Positions 15,617 through 22,196 of a stretch of 22,196 nucleotides of DNA are shown here, piece by piece. The stretch lies in NCBI GenBank assembly GCA_039187375.1, contig JBCCZN010000023.1, positions 1 to 22,196 of the forward strand, in the 5' to 3' direction. The notes under the pieces were generated by a model that was given only the letters and a program-made list of their open reading frames with translations, did not search any database and was not told the origin of the DNA. The position numbers and the translations under genes are program-made. Position 1 is the stretch's first letter. The number at the start of each line of letters is the position of its first letter. The DNA comes from CALBPI01 sp039187375 (GTDB taxonomy: Bacteria; Pseudomonadota; Gammaproteobacteria; Steroidobacterales; Woeseiaceae).

Positions 15617-17140
15617 ATGCCAGCCAGTAAAGCCATCGTCATTGGCTCCGGATTCGGTGGTCTGGCCGCCGCAGTCAGGCTGGGCGCACGCGGCTATGAT
15701 GTCGAAGTCGTTGAAAAGCTCGATGCACCCGGTGGGCGCGCCTATGTTTACCGACAGGACGGGTTTGTCTTCGATGCCGGCCCGACGATTATCACAGCCC
15801 CCTTTCTATTCGAAGAGCTCTGGGAGCTGTGCGGTAAGCGCATGGCAGATCATATCGACCTGCGCCGTATCGATCCGTTCTACACGAGCCGCTTTGACGA
15901 TGGTGTGACCTTTGATTACTCCAGCGACCCGGAAGCCATGCGCGAGCAGGTGCGCCGCATTAACCCAGATGATGTCGACGGATATGAACAATTTCTGGTC
16001 GCGAGCCGACGTGTATACGGTGTGGGTTTTGAGGACCTGTTGCACGTCTCGTTTGGCTCGATCTGGAGCATGATACGAGTGTTACCGGACCTGATTCGTG
16101 TGCAGTTCTATCGCAGCGTATTCGGCCTCGTGAAGCGTTATATCAAGCATCCGAAACTGCGGATGGTATTCAGTTTTCACCCGCTTCTGGTTGGCGGCAA
16201 TCCGCTGACCACGACGGCGGTCTACACACTGATCGCACATCTGGAACGCAGCCATGGTGTGCACTTCGCGATGGGTGGCACCGGCAGTCTGGTCAACGGA
16301 CTGGTGGACCTGATCGAAGGCAACGGAGGGCGCATGCGGTATAACGCCGGCGTGTCGCAAATCCTCGTCGAAGACGGACGCGCCGTGGGCGTCGAACTGG
16401 ACAATGGTGAAAAGCTGGCAGCGGACATTGTCGTATCGAACGCCGATTCGGCATCAACTTATCGACGACTGCTGTCGCGGACACGTCGGAAACGCTGGAC
16501 CGATCGGCGCCTGCGACGTGCCAAGTACTCGATGAGCTTATTCGTCTGGTATTTTGGCACCGACAAAAAATATGCGGATGTGCCACATCATATGATGTTG
16601 CTCGGCGAGCGCTATGAGGCACTACTGAAGGACATCTTCGATCACAAGATTCTCGCCAAAGACTTCAGTCTTTATTTGCATCGACCCACAGCCACAGACC
16701 AGAGTCTGGCGCCGGAGGGGTGTGATGCGTTTTATGTGCTCTCGCCGGTGCCGCATCTGGGCAGCGGCGTTGATTGGGACAGCACGGCAGAACGCTATCG
16801 TGCCGCAATTGCAAAAAGCCTGTCAGACACCATCATGCCAGACCTCGAGTCGCATATTGCCACCTCACATATGCTAACGCCGCAGGATTTCAAGGATCGA
16901 CTCTCATCAGAACAGGGCGCAGCGTTCGGGCTGCAGCCGATTCTGATGCAAACCGCCTGGTTCCGCCCACACAACAAGAGTGAAGAGGTCGAGAATCTCT
17001 ACCTCGTCGGGGCTGGCACGCATCCTGGTGCGGGATTACCCGGCGTCGTATCGTCGGCCAAGGTACTGGACAGCGTAGTGCCACCACCGCATGGTGAATC
17101 GCAGCCGCAACACGTTGCTGGCGCAGGCGCTGTCAGCTAA
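15617..17140 (+). CDS. crtI: CrtI-type phytoene desaturase (507 aa)
   Basis: A flavin amine-oxidoreductase of the bacterial carotenoid desaturase family. The N-terminal dinucleotide fold reads AIVIGSGFGGLAAAVRLGARGYDVEVVEK (GxGxxG at 10-15). PGGRAYVYRQDGFVFDAGPTII is the family signature for the FAD and substrate region. HPLLVGGNPLTTTAVYTLI and FAMGGTGSLVNGLVDLIEGNGG follow. The C-terminal FAD motif is NLYLVGAGTHPGAGLPGVV. It should convert phytoene by successive desaturations to lycopene or neurosporene in the inner membrane. I start at the ATG at 15617, with an AGGTGA ribosome-binding site 5 bases upstream; the frame is open from 15539. It converges on the crtD-type gene with a 4-base overlap at the stops. 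No phytoene synthase follows, so crtB must be elsewhere. Confidence 0.93.
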   Translation: MPASKAIVIGSGFGGLAAAVRLGARGYDVEVVEKLDAPGGRAYVYRQDGFVFDAGPTIITAPFLFEELWELCGKRMADHIDLRRIDPFYTSRFDDGVTFDYSSDPEAMREQVRRINPDDVDGYEQFLVASRRVYGVGFEDLLHVSFGSIWSMIRVLPDLIRVQFYRSVFGLVKRYIKHPKLRMVFSFHPLLVGGNPLTTTAVYTLIAHLERSHGVHFAMGGTGSLVNGLVDLIEGNGGRMRYNAGVSQILVEDGRAVGVELDNGEKLAADIVVSNADSASTYRRLLSRTRRKRWTDRRLRRAKYSMSLFVWYFGTDKKYADVPHHMMLLGERYEALLKDIFDHKILAKDFSLYLHRPTATDQSLAPEGCDAFYVLSPVPHLGSGVDWDSTAERYRAAIAKSLSDTIMPDLESHIATSHMLTPQDFKDRLSSEQGAAFGLQPILMQTAWFRPHNKSEEVENLYLVGAGTHPGAGLPGVVSSAKVLDSVVPPPHGESQPQHVAGAGAVS

Positions 17141-18621
17141 CTCAGACCCAAGTCATAGCGCACACAGGCGGCAGCCAGTCGCCCCGACATCGCGGTCATC
17201 GGCACACCGGCCCCTGGGTGTACACTGCCACCGGCCAAATACAGGCCCGGCAATTTGGCTCGTGCGCCTGGTCTTGCAAACGTACCAAACGCACCATGCG
17301 TCGGTCGCCCGTACAACGCACCGCCGGTGGCTGGAAACAGGCTATCGAAGTCCTCTGGCAAGGTGCGCACGCACTGCGTCTGGCTATAGTCCAGTGAGAC
17401 GCCAACGCGCTCGAGCATCTCGAACATCGCAGCCTCCGCGCGCATGACCTGCGACTCGGATAGGGTTCCCGCCGGTGCATTGATCAGTACCAACAGACGC
17501 TCATAGTCGTCGGTCCGTGCCTGCTCATCCGCGCGATCCTGCGCGCATATATAAACGGTGGGCTGCGCACAGATGTCGTGCGAATTGAATATTGCCTCGA
17601 ACTCTTTGGGATAGTGCTCACCAAACACGACGGTATGGTGCGCCAGCGGAAAACCGCTCGTACGCGCACGCAAATTCCAGGTCATTGCAGACAGCGATTC
17701 GCGCTGCCTCGGCAACGCCGGCACCGCACGTCTGGCGACATCGCCCATTAGGCCGTCTGCCAACGCTGCCGTATCACCATTGAAGATAACGGCATCAGCG
17801 GTCAGCGCCTCACCATTCTCCAAACGCACACCGGTAATGCGGCCATTGTGGTGCAGCAGGTCTGCCACTGGCGTGTTGCTGCGAACCTGACCACCCTTCG
17901 CCGTAATCGCGTCCGCCATGGCGCTCGCCAGCGATTGCATGCCGCCATCGAGATACCACACACCCGCGCGTTCAGCGTGCGCAATCAGCTGCAGGGTTGC
18001 GGGCGCCGCCAACGGCGACGAGCCACAGTAAGTGGCATAGCGCGCAAACAGTTGCGCCAGCCGTTCATCGTGGAAGTGGGCCTGCAGGTCTTGCCAAAGC
18101 GTTTTGAACGGCTTGGTCGCCAGCAATGCAGGTAAGCCACTGATACCAACACGTCGGGCCAGACCCATCGGCGTCGGTCGCTGCGCACGCATAAAGCTCA
18201 AATCCAGCGTCTCGAAAATCCGCTCACTCGCCTGTGCAAATTCGCGATAGCGATCGGCATCTGCCGTCCCGAACGCCGCAGTAATGGCGGCATGCGAGCG
18301 CTCGATATCACTGAATAAGTCCAGACGCGTTCCATCCACCCACACATGCCGTGCCAGCAAGTCAGCACGCGTCAGGCTGACGTGGTCCTCGAAGCGCTCA
18401 CCCGCCTCATCGAACAAGTCATCGAATACCCAACGCATCGTGAATACGGTTGGCCCGGCATCGATACCCTGGCCATCAATGACGACCTGACGCATCTTGC
18501 CGCCCACCGCGGCGTGACGCTCAAGCAATGTGACCGCAATGCCTCGCGCGGCCAGGTCCAGCGCGGCGGCCAAACCACCGCTACCCGCTCCGACCACAAT
18601 GACGCTGCGGGTTCGACTCAT
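17137..18621 (-). CDS. crtD: CrtD-type carotenoid 3,4-desaturase (494 aa)
   Basis: A second carotenoid desaturase of the same superfamily as CrtI. VIVVGAGSGGLAAALDLAARG is the FAD fold (GxGxxG, 11-16), GGKMRQVVIDGQGIDAGPTV is the signature, and GLYLAGGSVHPGAGVPMTAMSG is the C-terminal FAD motif. The middle, LFARYATYCGSSPLAAPATL followed by AGVWYLDGGMQSLA, is the form I associate with CrtD (1-hydroxyneurosporene or methoxyneurosporene 3,4-desaturases) rather than CrtI. It would introduce the C-3,4 double bond on an acyclic carotenoid end already modified at C-1,2. No CrtC hydratase is in the window. Its ATG overlaps the stop of the P450 gene (ATGA, 18618-18621), so the two are coupled and probably act on the same carotenoid. 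The exact step is inferred. Confidence 0.82.
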   Translation of the reverse strand: MSRTRSVIVVGAGSGGLAAALDLAARGIAVTLLERHAAVGGKMRQVVIDGQGIDAGPTVFTMRWVFDDLFDEAGERFEDHVSLTRADLLARHVWVDGTRLDLFSDIERSHAAITAAFGTADADRYREFAQASERIFETLDLSFMRAQRPTPMGLARRVGISGLPALLATKPFKTLWQDLQAHFHDERLAQLFARYATYCGSSPLAAPATLQLIAHAERAGVWYLDGGMQSLASAMADAITAKGGQVRSNTPVADLLHHNGRITGVRLENGEALTADAVIFNGDTAALADGLMGDVARRAVPALPRQRESLSAMTWNLRARTSGFPLAHHTVVFGEHYPKEFEAIFNSHDICAQPTVYICAQDRADEQARTDDYERLLVLINAPAGTLSESQVMRAEAAMFEMLERVGVSLDYSQTQCVRTLPEDFDSLFPATGGALYGRPTHGAFGTFARPGARAKLPGLYLAGGSVHPGAGVPMTAMSGRLAAACVRYDLGLS

Positions 18622-20108
18622 CGCCGTTGCACCTGCATTCGAATTTCCTGGGCAGGCCGCGTGGTCAAACGCGCCACAGGGCGCACCATTTCAGGTTCAA
18701 GAATCGAAAAATCGAAATCGCGCGTGAGCGATGCGATGATCAATGCACTCTCAATAGTCGCAAACGCCGCCCCGACACACACACGAGGCCCCAGACCGAA
18801 CGACAGCAACACGCCATCCTCATCGTTGCTGCCAAGAAACCGCAATGGATCGAACACGGACGCATCGCGCCACAGCAGCGCATTACGATGCGCCGTCCAG
18901 GGCGAGAGCATCAGCATCGCACCTCGTTTGACGTGCCGACCCCCAATATCGGTTTCCTCGGCTGCGACGCGCGGAATAAATGTAATCGGTGGATACAGTC
19001 GCAAAGCTTCGCGAAATACGCTGCGTATGACGCGCAACTGTTTGACGTGAACAAACTCGACCGGGTTATCGCCGGCAACCTCTGCAATCTCATCCCGGAC
19101 CATCGCAGCAATCTCGGGTCGTTGTGACAACACAAAAAACACCCAGGTCAATACACTCGCTGTCGTTTCGTGACCTGCGAGAAAGAACACACCGATCTGA
19201 TCGATCAGCTCTTCCCGGCTGAAGGCCTGACCCGTGCGCTGATCACGCGCCGCAACAATCGCCGAGACAATATCATCAGGGGCATCCTGTCGTGCCAGTC
19301 GTGAGTCGAGCAGTGTACCGATGTGATCGCGAATTCGCGCACACGCATCCAGCACCGCAGTGGGTTGTTTCACATCGGCCCAGGGCTTACCGAATATCAA
19401 CTGCCATAGATTGACACTGGCAACCTGATCTTCAAATTCACCAAAGGCATCGAACACATCGCGGGCCGTCTGCCCCGCCAACGGCGTAGAAAATATCGTT
19501 CGGCAGATGATGTCCGCCGTCAATTCGCTCATCACGAAATCCAGTGACAGCGTGTTTTGCGAATCTGCCGCACCTCTCAACACGTGCGTGTAGTCATCAA
19601 CGGCAGCACGCATCGCCGCAAATGCGGTGTTGATACGCATGTGACTGAAGGCCGGATCGATCATCTCGCGTTGACGACGCCAACGCTCACCACTGGAAAC
19701 AAAAATCGAATCACCGACCAACGGTGCTAAGGCGCCCACCATCAAGTCGTTCTTGGGAAAAATTTCGAGTGGATCGGTCATCACATGGCGCACTAGCTCC
19801 GGATCGTTGATCAACAGAATGGAGCGTCGCGAATAACCCAGCGGCGTCATGGGACTATCGTAGGCAGCGCGCGGGACCAGTGACAATAAATCACCATCGC
19901 GTTGCCGCATCACCCGCAACAACGATCGCAACGGCGTCAGTGGCTGCGGTGCGGGCGGTATGTAGGGCGCGTCAGTAATGTTTTTGGTCGCAAGCGTTGC
20001 CGAACACCGGCAGTATATCGCGATGACTGAGAAGGCGCGCCCTACTGTATTGCTGACGACCGGCCGAGTACCGCCTGCGGTTGATTTGGCACGCAGTTTC
20101 GCTGCCAA
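18618..20108 (-). CDS. Cytochrome P450 in the carotenoid group
   Basis: A complete bacterial P450. Numbered from the TTG at 20108, it has WRRQR (143-147), I-helix AGHETTA (311-317) with the oxygen-activating acid/Thr pair, ExxR (E367, R370), FIPR, and the haem loop FGLGPRVCVG with the thiolate Cys 444. It inserts oxygen into a substrate, here probably a carotenoid end group, as its gene overlaps crtD by 4 bases. No ferredoxin or reductase gene is near. The start is odd: the family-typical PPAPQPLTPL (51-60) must be included, yet the only standard start before it is the TTG at 20108, which overlaps the divergent ATP-grasp gene. The first ATG (19910) would cut off that motif; an ATT at 19979 is possible. 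P450s that oxidise carotenoids are known (for example CYP175A1), but I cannot assign the subfamily. Confidence 0.85.
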   Translation of the reverse strand: MAAKLRAKSTAGGTRPVVSNTVGRAFSVIAIYCRCSATLATKNITDAPYIPPAPQPLTPLRSLLRVMRQRDGDLLSLVPRAAYDSPMTPLGYSRRSILLINDPELVRHVMTDPLEIFPKNDLMVGALAPLVGDSIFVSSGERWRRQREMIDPAFSHMRINTAFAAMRAAVDDYTHVLRGAADSQNTLSLDFVMSELTADIICRTIFSTPLAGQTARDVFDAFGEFEDQVASVNLWQLIFGKPWADVKQPTAVLDACARIRDHIGTLLDSRLARQDAPDDIVSAIVAARDQRTGQAFSREELIDQIGVFFLAGHETTASVLTWVFFVLSQRPEIAAMVRDEIAEVAGDNPVEFVHVKQLRVIRSVFREALRLYPPITFIPRVAAEETDIGGRHVKRGAMLMLSPWTAHRNALLWRDASVFDPLRFLGSNDEDGVLLSFGLGPRVCVGAAFATIESALIIASLTRDFDFSILEPEMVRPVARLTTRPAQEIRMQVQRR

Positions 20109-21144
20109 CGGCTGGCGCGTGGTGGTCGCCGATCCATTACCGGTTCATTTGGCCGCAACGTCGCGTAGCGTTGCAAAACGCATCCGTGTGCCGGCGCCTG
20201 CACACAACGCAGATGGCTTTGCAATTGCGATCCGGCGGATTGTTCATGACGAATCTGTACGGCTGATCGTGCCGGTTTCGGAAGAGACGCTATGGGTCAC
20301 ACGGTTAGCCCCCACGTTGCCAGATACGGTGACGGTGTTCGCACCGGAATTCGAAACCGCCCTCGCACTGCATGCCAAAGGCAGCTTCATCAATGTTGCA
20401 CAGTCGTTGGGACTCACTGTCCCGGAAACGGCGATGAATCAAGACGCGGCCAATTCGCTGGGCGCCACCAGCGATATCGTTATTAAACCGAATCGCGGCA
20501 TCGGCGGTGCCGATCTTCAGTTTGTTGATCAAGGCCAGGCTTTCGCACTACCGAGCGCTGCCGTTGCCCAAAAACGTATTTTCGGAGAAGAAGTGTCCGC
20601 CTGCGCCATTGCCCACCACGGCCAACTTGCCGCACTGGGCATCTATGCTGGCGTTGTGCGTCAAGGCCGCAGTGCCGTTGCCTTTCGACGCATCGAATCG
20701 GAGGCAGTCACCGCGTGGGTAGCAGCTTTCGTCGAACTCACGAACCACCATGGTTTGGTGTCGTTCGATTTTATCGTCGACGCTTCAGGTCAGGCGTACG
20801 CGATCGAATGCAACCCGCGCGCGACCAGCGGGCTGCATTTCATCGCATTAAATGACATCGCGATCGCCATCACCGACGGGGATGTCGCTAAGCCGCGCGA
20901 CGCAGACTATCAACAGGAATTCTGGTCTTGCTGGACCGAATGGTTTGCGCGCCTGAGACAACCTATCGCCCGCAAACAGGCCGCGCATGCGCTACGCCAC
21001 GCTCGTGATATCAGCTGGTCGTGGCGTGACCCAATGGTGTTTTGGCTTGCGACAATGAGTTGTGCCCCGACATTGTGGCGCGCGGCACGCCAGCGCCGGT
21101 CTTTCGCGGAAGTCATCACACAGGATTTCGAGTGGCACAGCTAG
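20023..21144 (+). CDS. ATP-grasp domain protein, putative carboxylate-amine ligase (373 aa)
   Basis: The N-terminal pre-ATP-grasp fold (PTVLLTTGRVPPAVDLARSF, then GWRVVVADP) is followed by the ATP-grasp domain. SDIVIKPNRGIGGADLQFV holds the ATP-binding Lys. RIFGEEVSACAIAHHGQL and GLVSFDFIVDASG come next, and AYAIECNPRATSGLHF provides the Mg-binding Glu and Asn. The family activates a carboxylate as acyl phosphate and joins it to an amine or other nucleophile. The C-terminal helical part (SWSWRDPMVFWLA, ending FEWHS) resembles an uncharacterised subgroup. I use the ATG at 20023; an ATG at 19978 adds 15 residues and neither has a clear ribosome-binding site. Divergent from the P450 gene and overlapping the next gene by 13 bases. 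Substrate unknown; a carotenoid acid is one possibility. Confidence 0.82.
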   Translation: MTEKARPTVLLTTGRVPPAVDLARSFAANGWRVVVADPLPVHLAATSRSVAKRIRVPAPAHNADGFAIAIRRIVHDESVRLIVPVSEETLWVTRLAPTLPDTVTVFAPEFETALALHAKGSFINVAQSLGLTVPETAMNQDAANSLGATSDIVIKPNRGIGGADLQFVDQGQAFALPSAAVAQKRIFGEEVSACAIAHHGQLAALGIYAGVVRQGRSAVAFRRIESEAVTAWVAAFVELTNHHGLVSFDFIVDASGQAYAIECNPRATSGLHFIALNDIAIAITDGDVAKPRDADYQQEFWSCWTEWFARLRQPIARKQAAHALRHARDISWSWRDPMVFWLATMSCAPTLWRAARQRRSFAEVITQDFEWHS

Positions 21145-22151
21145 TCTGGCAGGATGGTGCGCTCTCGCTGACGGTTGAAACCCGGCTGAGTACAGCCTGG
21201 CAGCGCTATCTTGCCGGGATCGATTTCGGCGCTGAATCCCAAGTCTACCAACGCCATCGATTGGATCCTGCGCACTACACCGACCCGCTGTGGTTCACAC
21301 TGAAGGACGGCACACAGCAGATAGGCAGTTATCTACTGGATCGTTGCAAACTGAAACAGGGCGAGCAGACTATCGACGGTGTTTACAGGGGCTTGCTCAC
21401 CGTCGCACGATCTCATCGTGGCCGCGGTCTGTCGGGACGCATCAGCGCCACGGCACTCGATTGGCTGACACGGCAGTCAACCGCGCCGTTCCTGAGCTAT
21501 GGCTGCGTTGATGTCGACAACCTCGCCTCGCAGCGAATGCTGGCGCGGCAGGGATTCATCCCGTTGGGCCATCTGGGCTCCTGGCTGGACTATCGGCAAC
21601 GCAAACCGAAACCATCACCTCGTTGTCACGACGGGCTGAGTGAATCCGCCCATAAAGCATATACCCGGCAATACGGCGACGCACCGCTCGTGCACCAGCA
21701 TACCGATGCCCAATGGACAACACTGCGCAACGGCGATGCACTCGTCGCCTGTCGTCATCATGCAGCCGCGCTCCATTTAAAACTCGGCCCTGTCGCTAAT
21801 GTAATCACCCGACGCATGATGCCGTTAATCGCAGCCGCCCAGGCTCGCTTCAATCCCGATGATTTTCGCTACGTCGCCATCAATGAGCCCGTCGCAAGCG
21901 GTTCGTTAGAACAGGTTCGGCCGTTATATCGTGAGCTCACCGCACACCTGATGCACCGCTACGAAACCCACTTTGCCTCGATCGCATTAGCAGAAGGGTG
22001 TGCATCCGATGGTGCGCAGGCGATTCGCCAGTGCATCAGTCGACGCAAACTACTCACACGACGGCAGGTCACTGTGCTGGTCAAATGGCACGGTATCAAT
22101 CGCCAGCCGGAGGCGCCCCGCGCACTGCTATTGAGTGCGCCGGACGTCTAG
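21132..22151 (+). CDS. GNAT-type acyltransferase, partner of the ATP-grasp protein (339 aa)
   Basis: A GNAT domain occupies about residues 20-165: GVYRGLLTVARSHRGRGLSGRIS is the acyl-CoA-binding strand and loop (RxxGxG-like, here RGRGLSG). LSYGCVDVDNLASQRMLARQGFIPLGHLG is the typical second half with N-x-x-S and GF. The C-terminal half (about 150 residues) has no motif I recognise and may be a second, degenerate GNAT fold. I choose the GTG at 21132: it has an AGGA ribosome-binding site about 7 bases upstream and overlaps the ATP-grasp stop by 13 bases, as coupled genes do. The frame is open from an ATG at 21042 inside the ATP-grasp gene. It probably acts with the ATP-grasp protein on the same product. 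Acceptor unknown. Confidence 0.8.
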   Translation: MAQLVWQDGALSLTVETRLSTAWQRYLAGIDFGAESQVYQRHRLDPAHYTDPLWFTLKDGTQQIGSYLLDRCKLKQGEQTIDGVYRGLLTVARSHRGRGLSGRISATALDWLTRQSTAPFLSYGCVDVDNLASQRMLARQGFIPLGHLGSWLDYRQRKPKPSPRCHDGLSESAHKAYTRQYGDAPLVHQHTDAQWTTLRNGDALVACRHHAAALHLKLGPVANVITRRMMPLIAAAQARFNPDDFRYVAINEPVASGSLEQVRPLYRELTAHLMHRYETHFASIALAEGCASDGAQAIRQCISRRKLLTRRQVTVLVKWHGINRQPEAPRALLLSAPDV

Positions 22152-22159
22152 ATCGCAGC

Positions 22160-22196
22160 CTAGCTGGCCGAGGCGCTGGCGATCGACTCCACCGAA
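22160..22196 (-). CDS. Possible 3' end of a minus-strand gene (runs off right edge)
   Basis: On the minus strand the last 37 bases read SVESIASASAS and then TAG. The frame is open to the edge, and the stop lies 8 bases from the stop of the plus-strand GNAT gene. That fits the tight convergent layout elsewhere in the window. Eleven codons are too few to identify a protein, and the other frames are not excluded. Confidence 0.25.
   Translation of the reverse strand, partial: SVESIASASAS

Noticed and set aside
1..22196. CRISPR arrays, insertion sequences, integrases, tRNA or rRNA genes
   Set aside because: I saw no regularly spaced repeats, transposase-like proteins, terminal inverted repeats or RNA-gene signatures.

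Overview
The window looks like a chromosomal segment of a Gram-negative, probably marine or environmental gammaproteobacterium. The supports are three TonB-dependent outer-membrane receptors, outer-membrane lipoproteins, a close relative of E. coli PqqU/YncD, a class I cyclic di-GMP riboswitch and a carotenoid gene group. Base composition looks even and moderately GC-rich. I see no tRNA or rRNA, insertion sequence, phage gene or CRISPR array. The genus cannot be named from the sequence.

Left part (1-6824, all minus strand): the N-terminal part of a TonB-dependent receptor runs off the left edge and has its own promoter. Next to it is a two-gene operon: a secreted, Asn/Ser-linkered beta-helix-type lipoprotein followed after 39 bases by a 916-residue TonB-dependent receptor. 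This operon ends in the one clear intrinsic terminator of the window (2264-2295). The pair looks like a surface-lipoprotein plus transporter import unit with unknown substrate.

Middle-left (6907-10970): a cytosolic periplasmic-binding-protein-like gene, a GNAT acetyltransferase, an HDOD-domain gene, and a two-gene operon of an FAD-linked oxidase and a small rhodanese/Blh-type protein. The stop of the oxidase directly abuts the start of the small protein (TGAATG). The leader of this operon holds a well-conserved cyclic di-GMP-I riboswitch (11079-11163, minus strand), so cyclic di-GMP probably controls the pair.

Middle (11318-14836): a PqqU/YncD-like receptor for the cofactor PQQ is divergent, with only 40 bases between starts, from a lipoprotein PQQ-dependent sugar/aldose dehydrogenase. 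This suggests a self-contained system that scavenges PQQ and uses it in a secreted dehydrogenase. A small membrane protein follows the dehydrogenase.

Right part (14791-22196): a DUF2306-type membrane protein, then a carotenoid group. It comprises CrtI-type phytoene desaturase (+), converging on a minus-strand operon of cytochrome P450 and CrtD-type desaturase. Divergent from that operon is an overlapping ATP-grasp ligase plus GNAT acyltransferase pair. No crtB, crtE, cyclase or ketolase is in the window. The set suggests an acyclic carotenoid that is oxidised by the P450 and perhaps conjugated by the ATP-grasp/GNAT pair. This is the best candidate for an undescribed pathway. Convergent genes throughout the right two thirds abut or overlap at their stops with no visible terminators.
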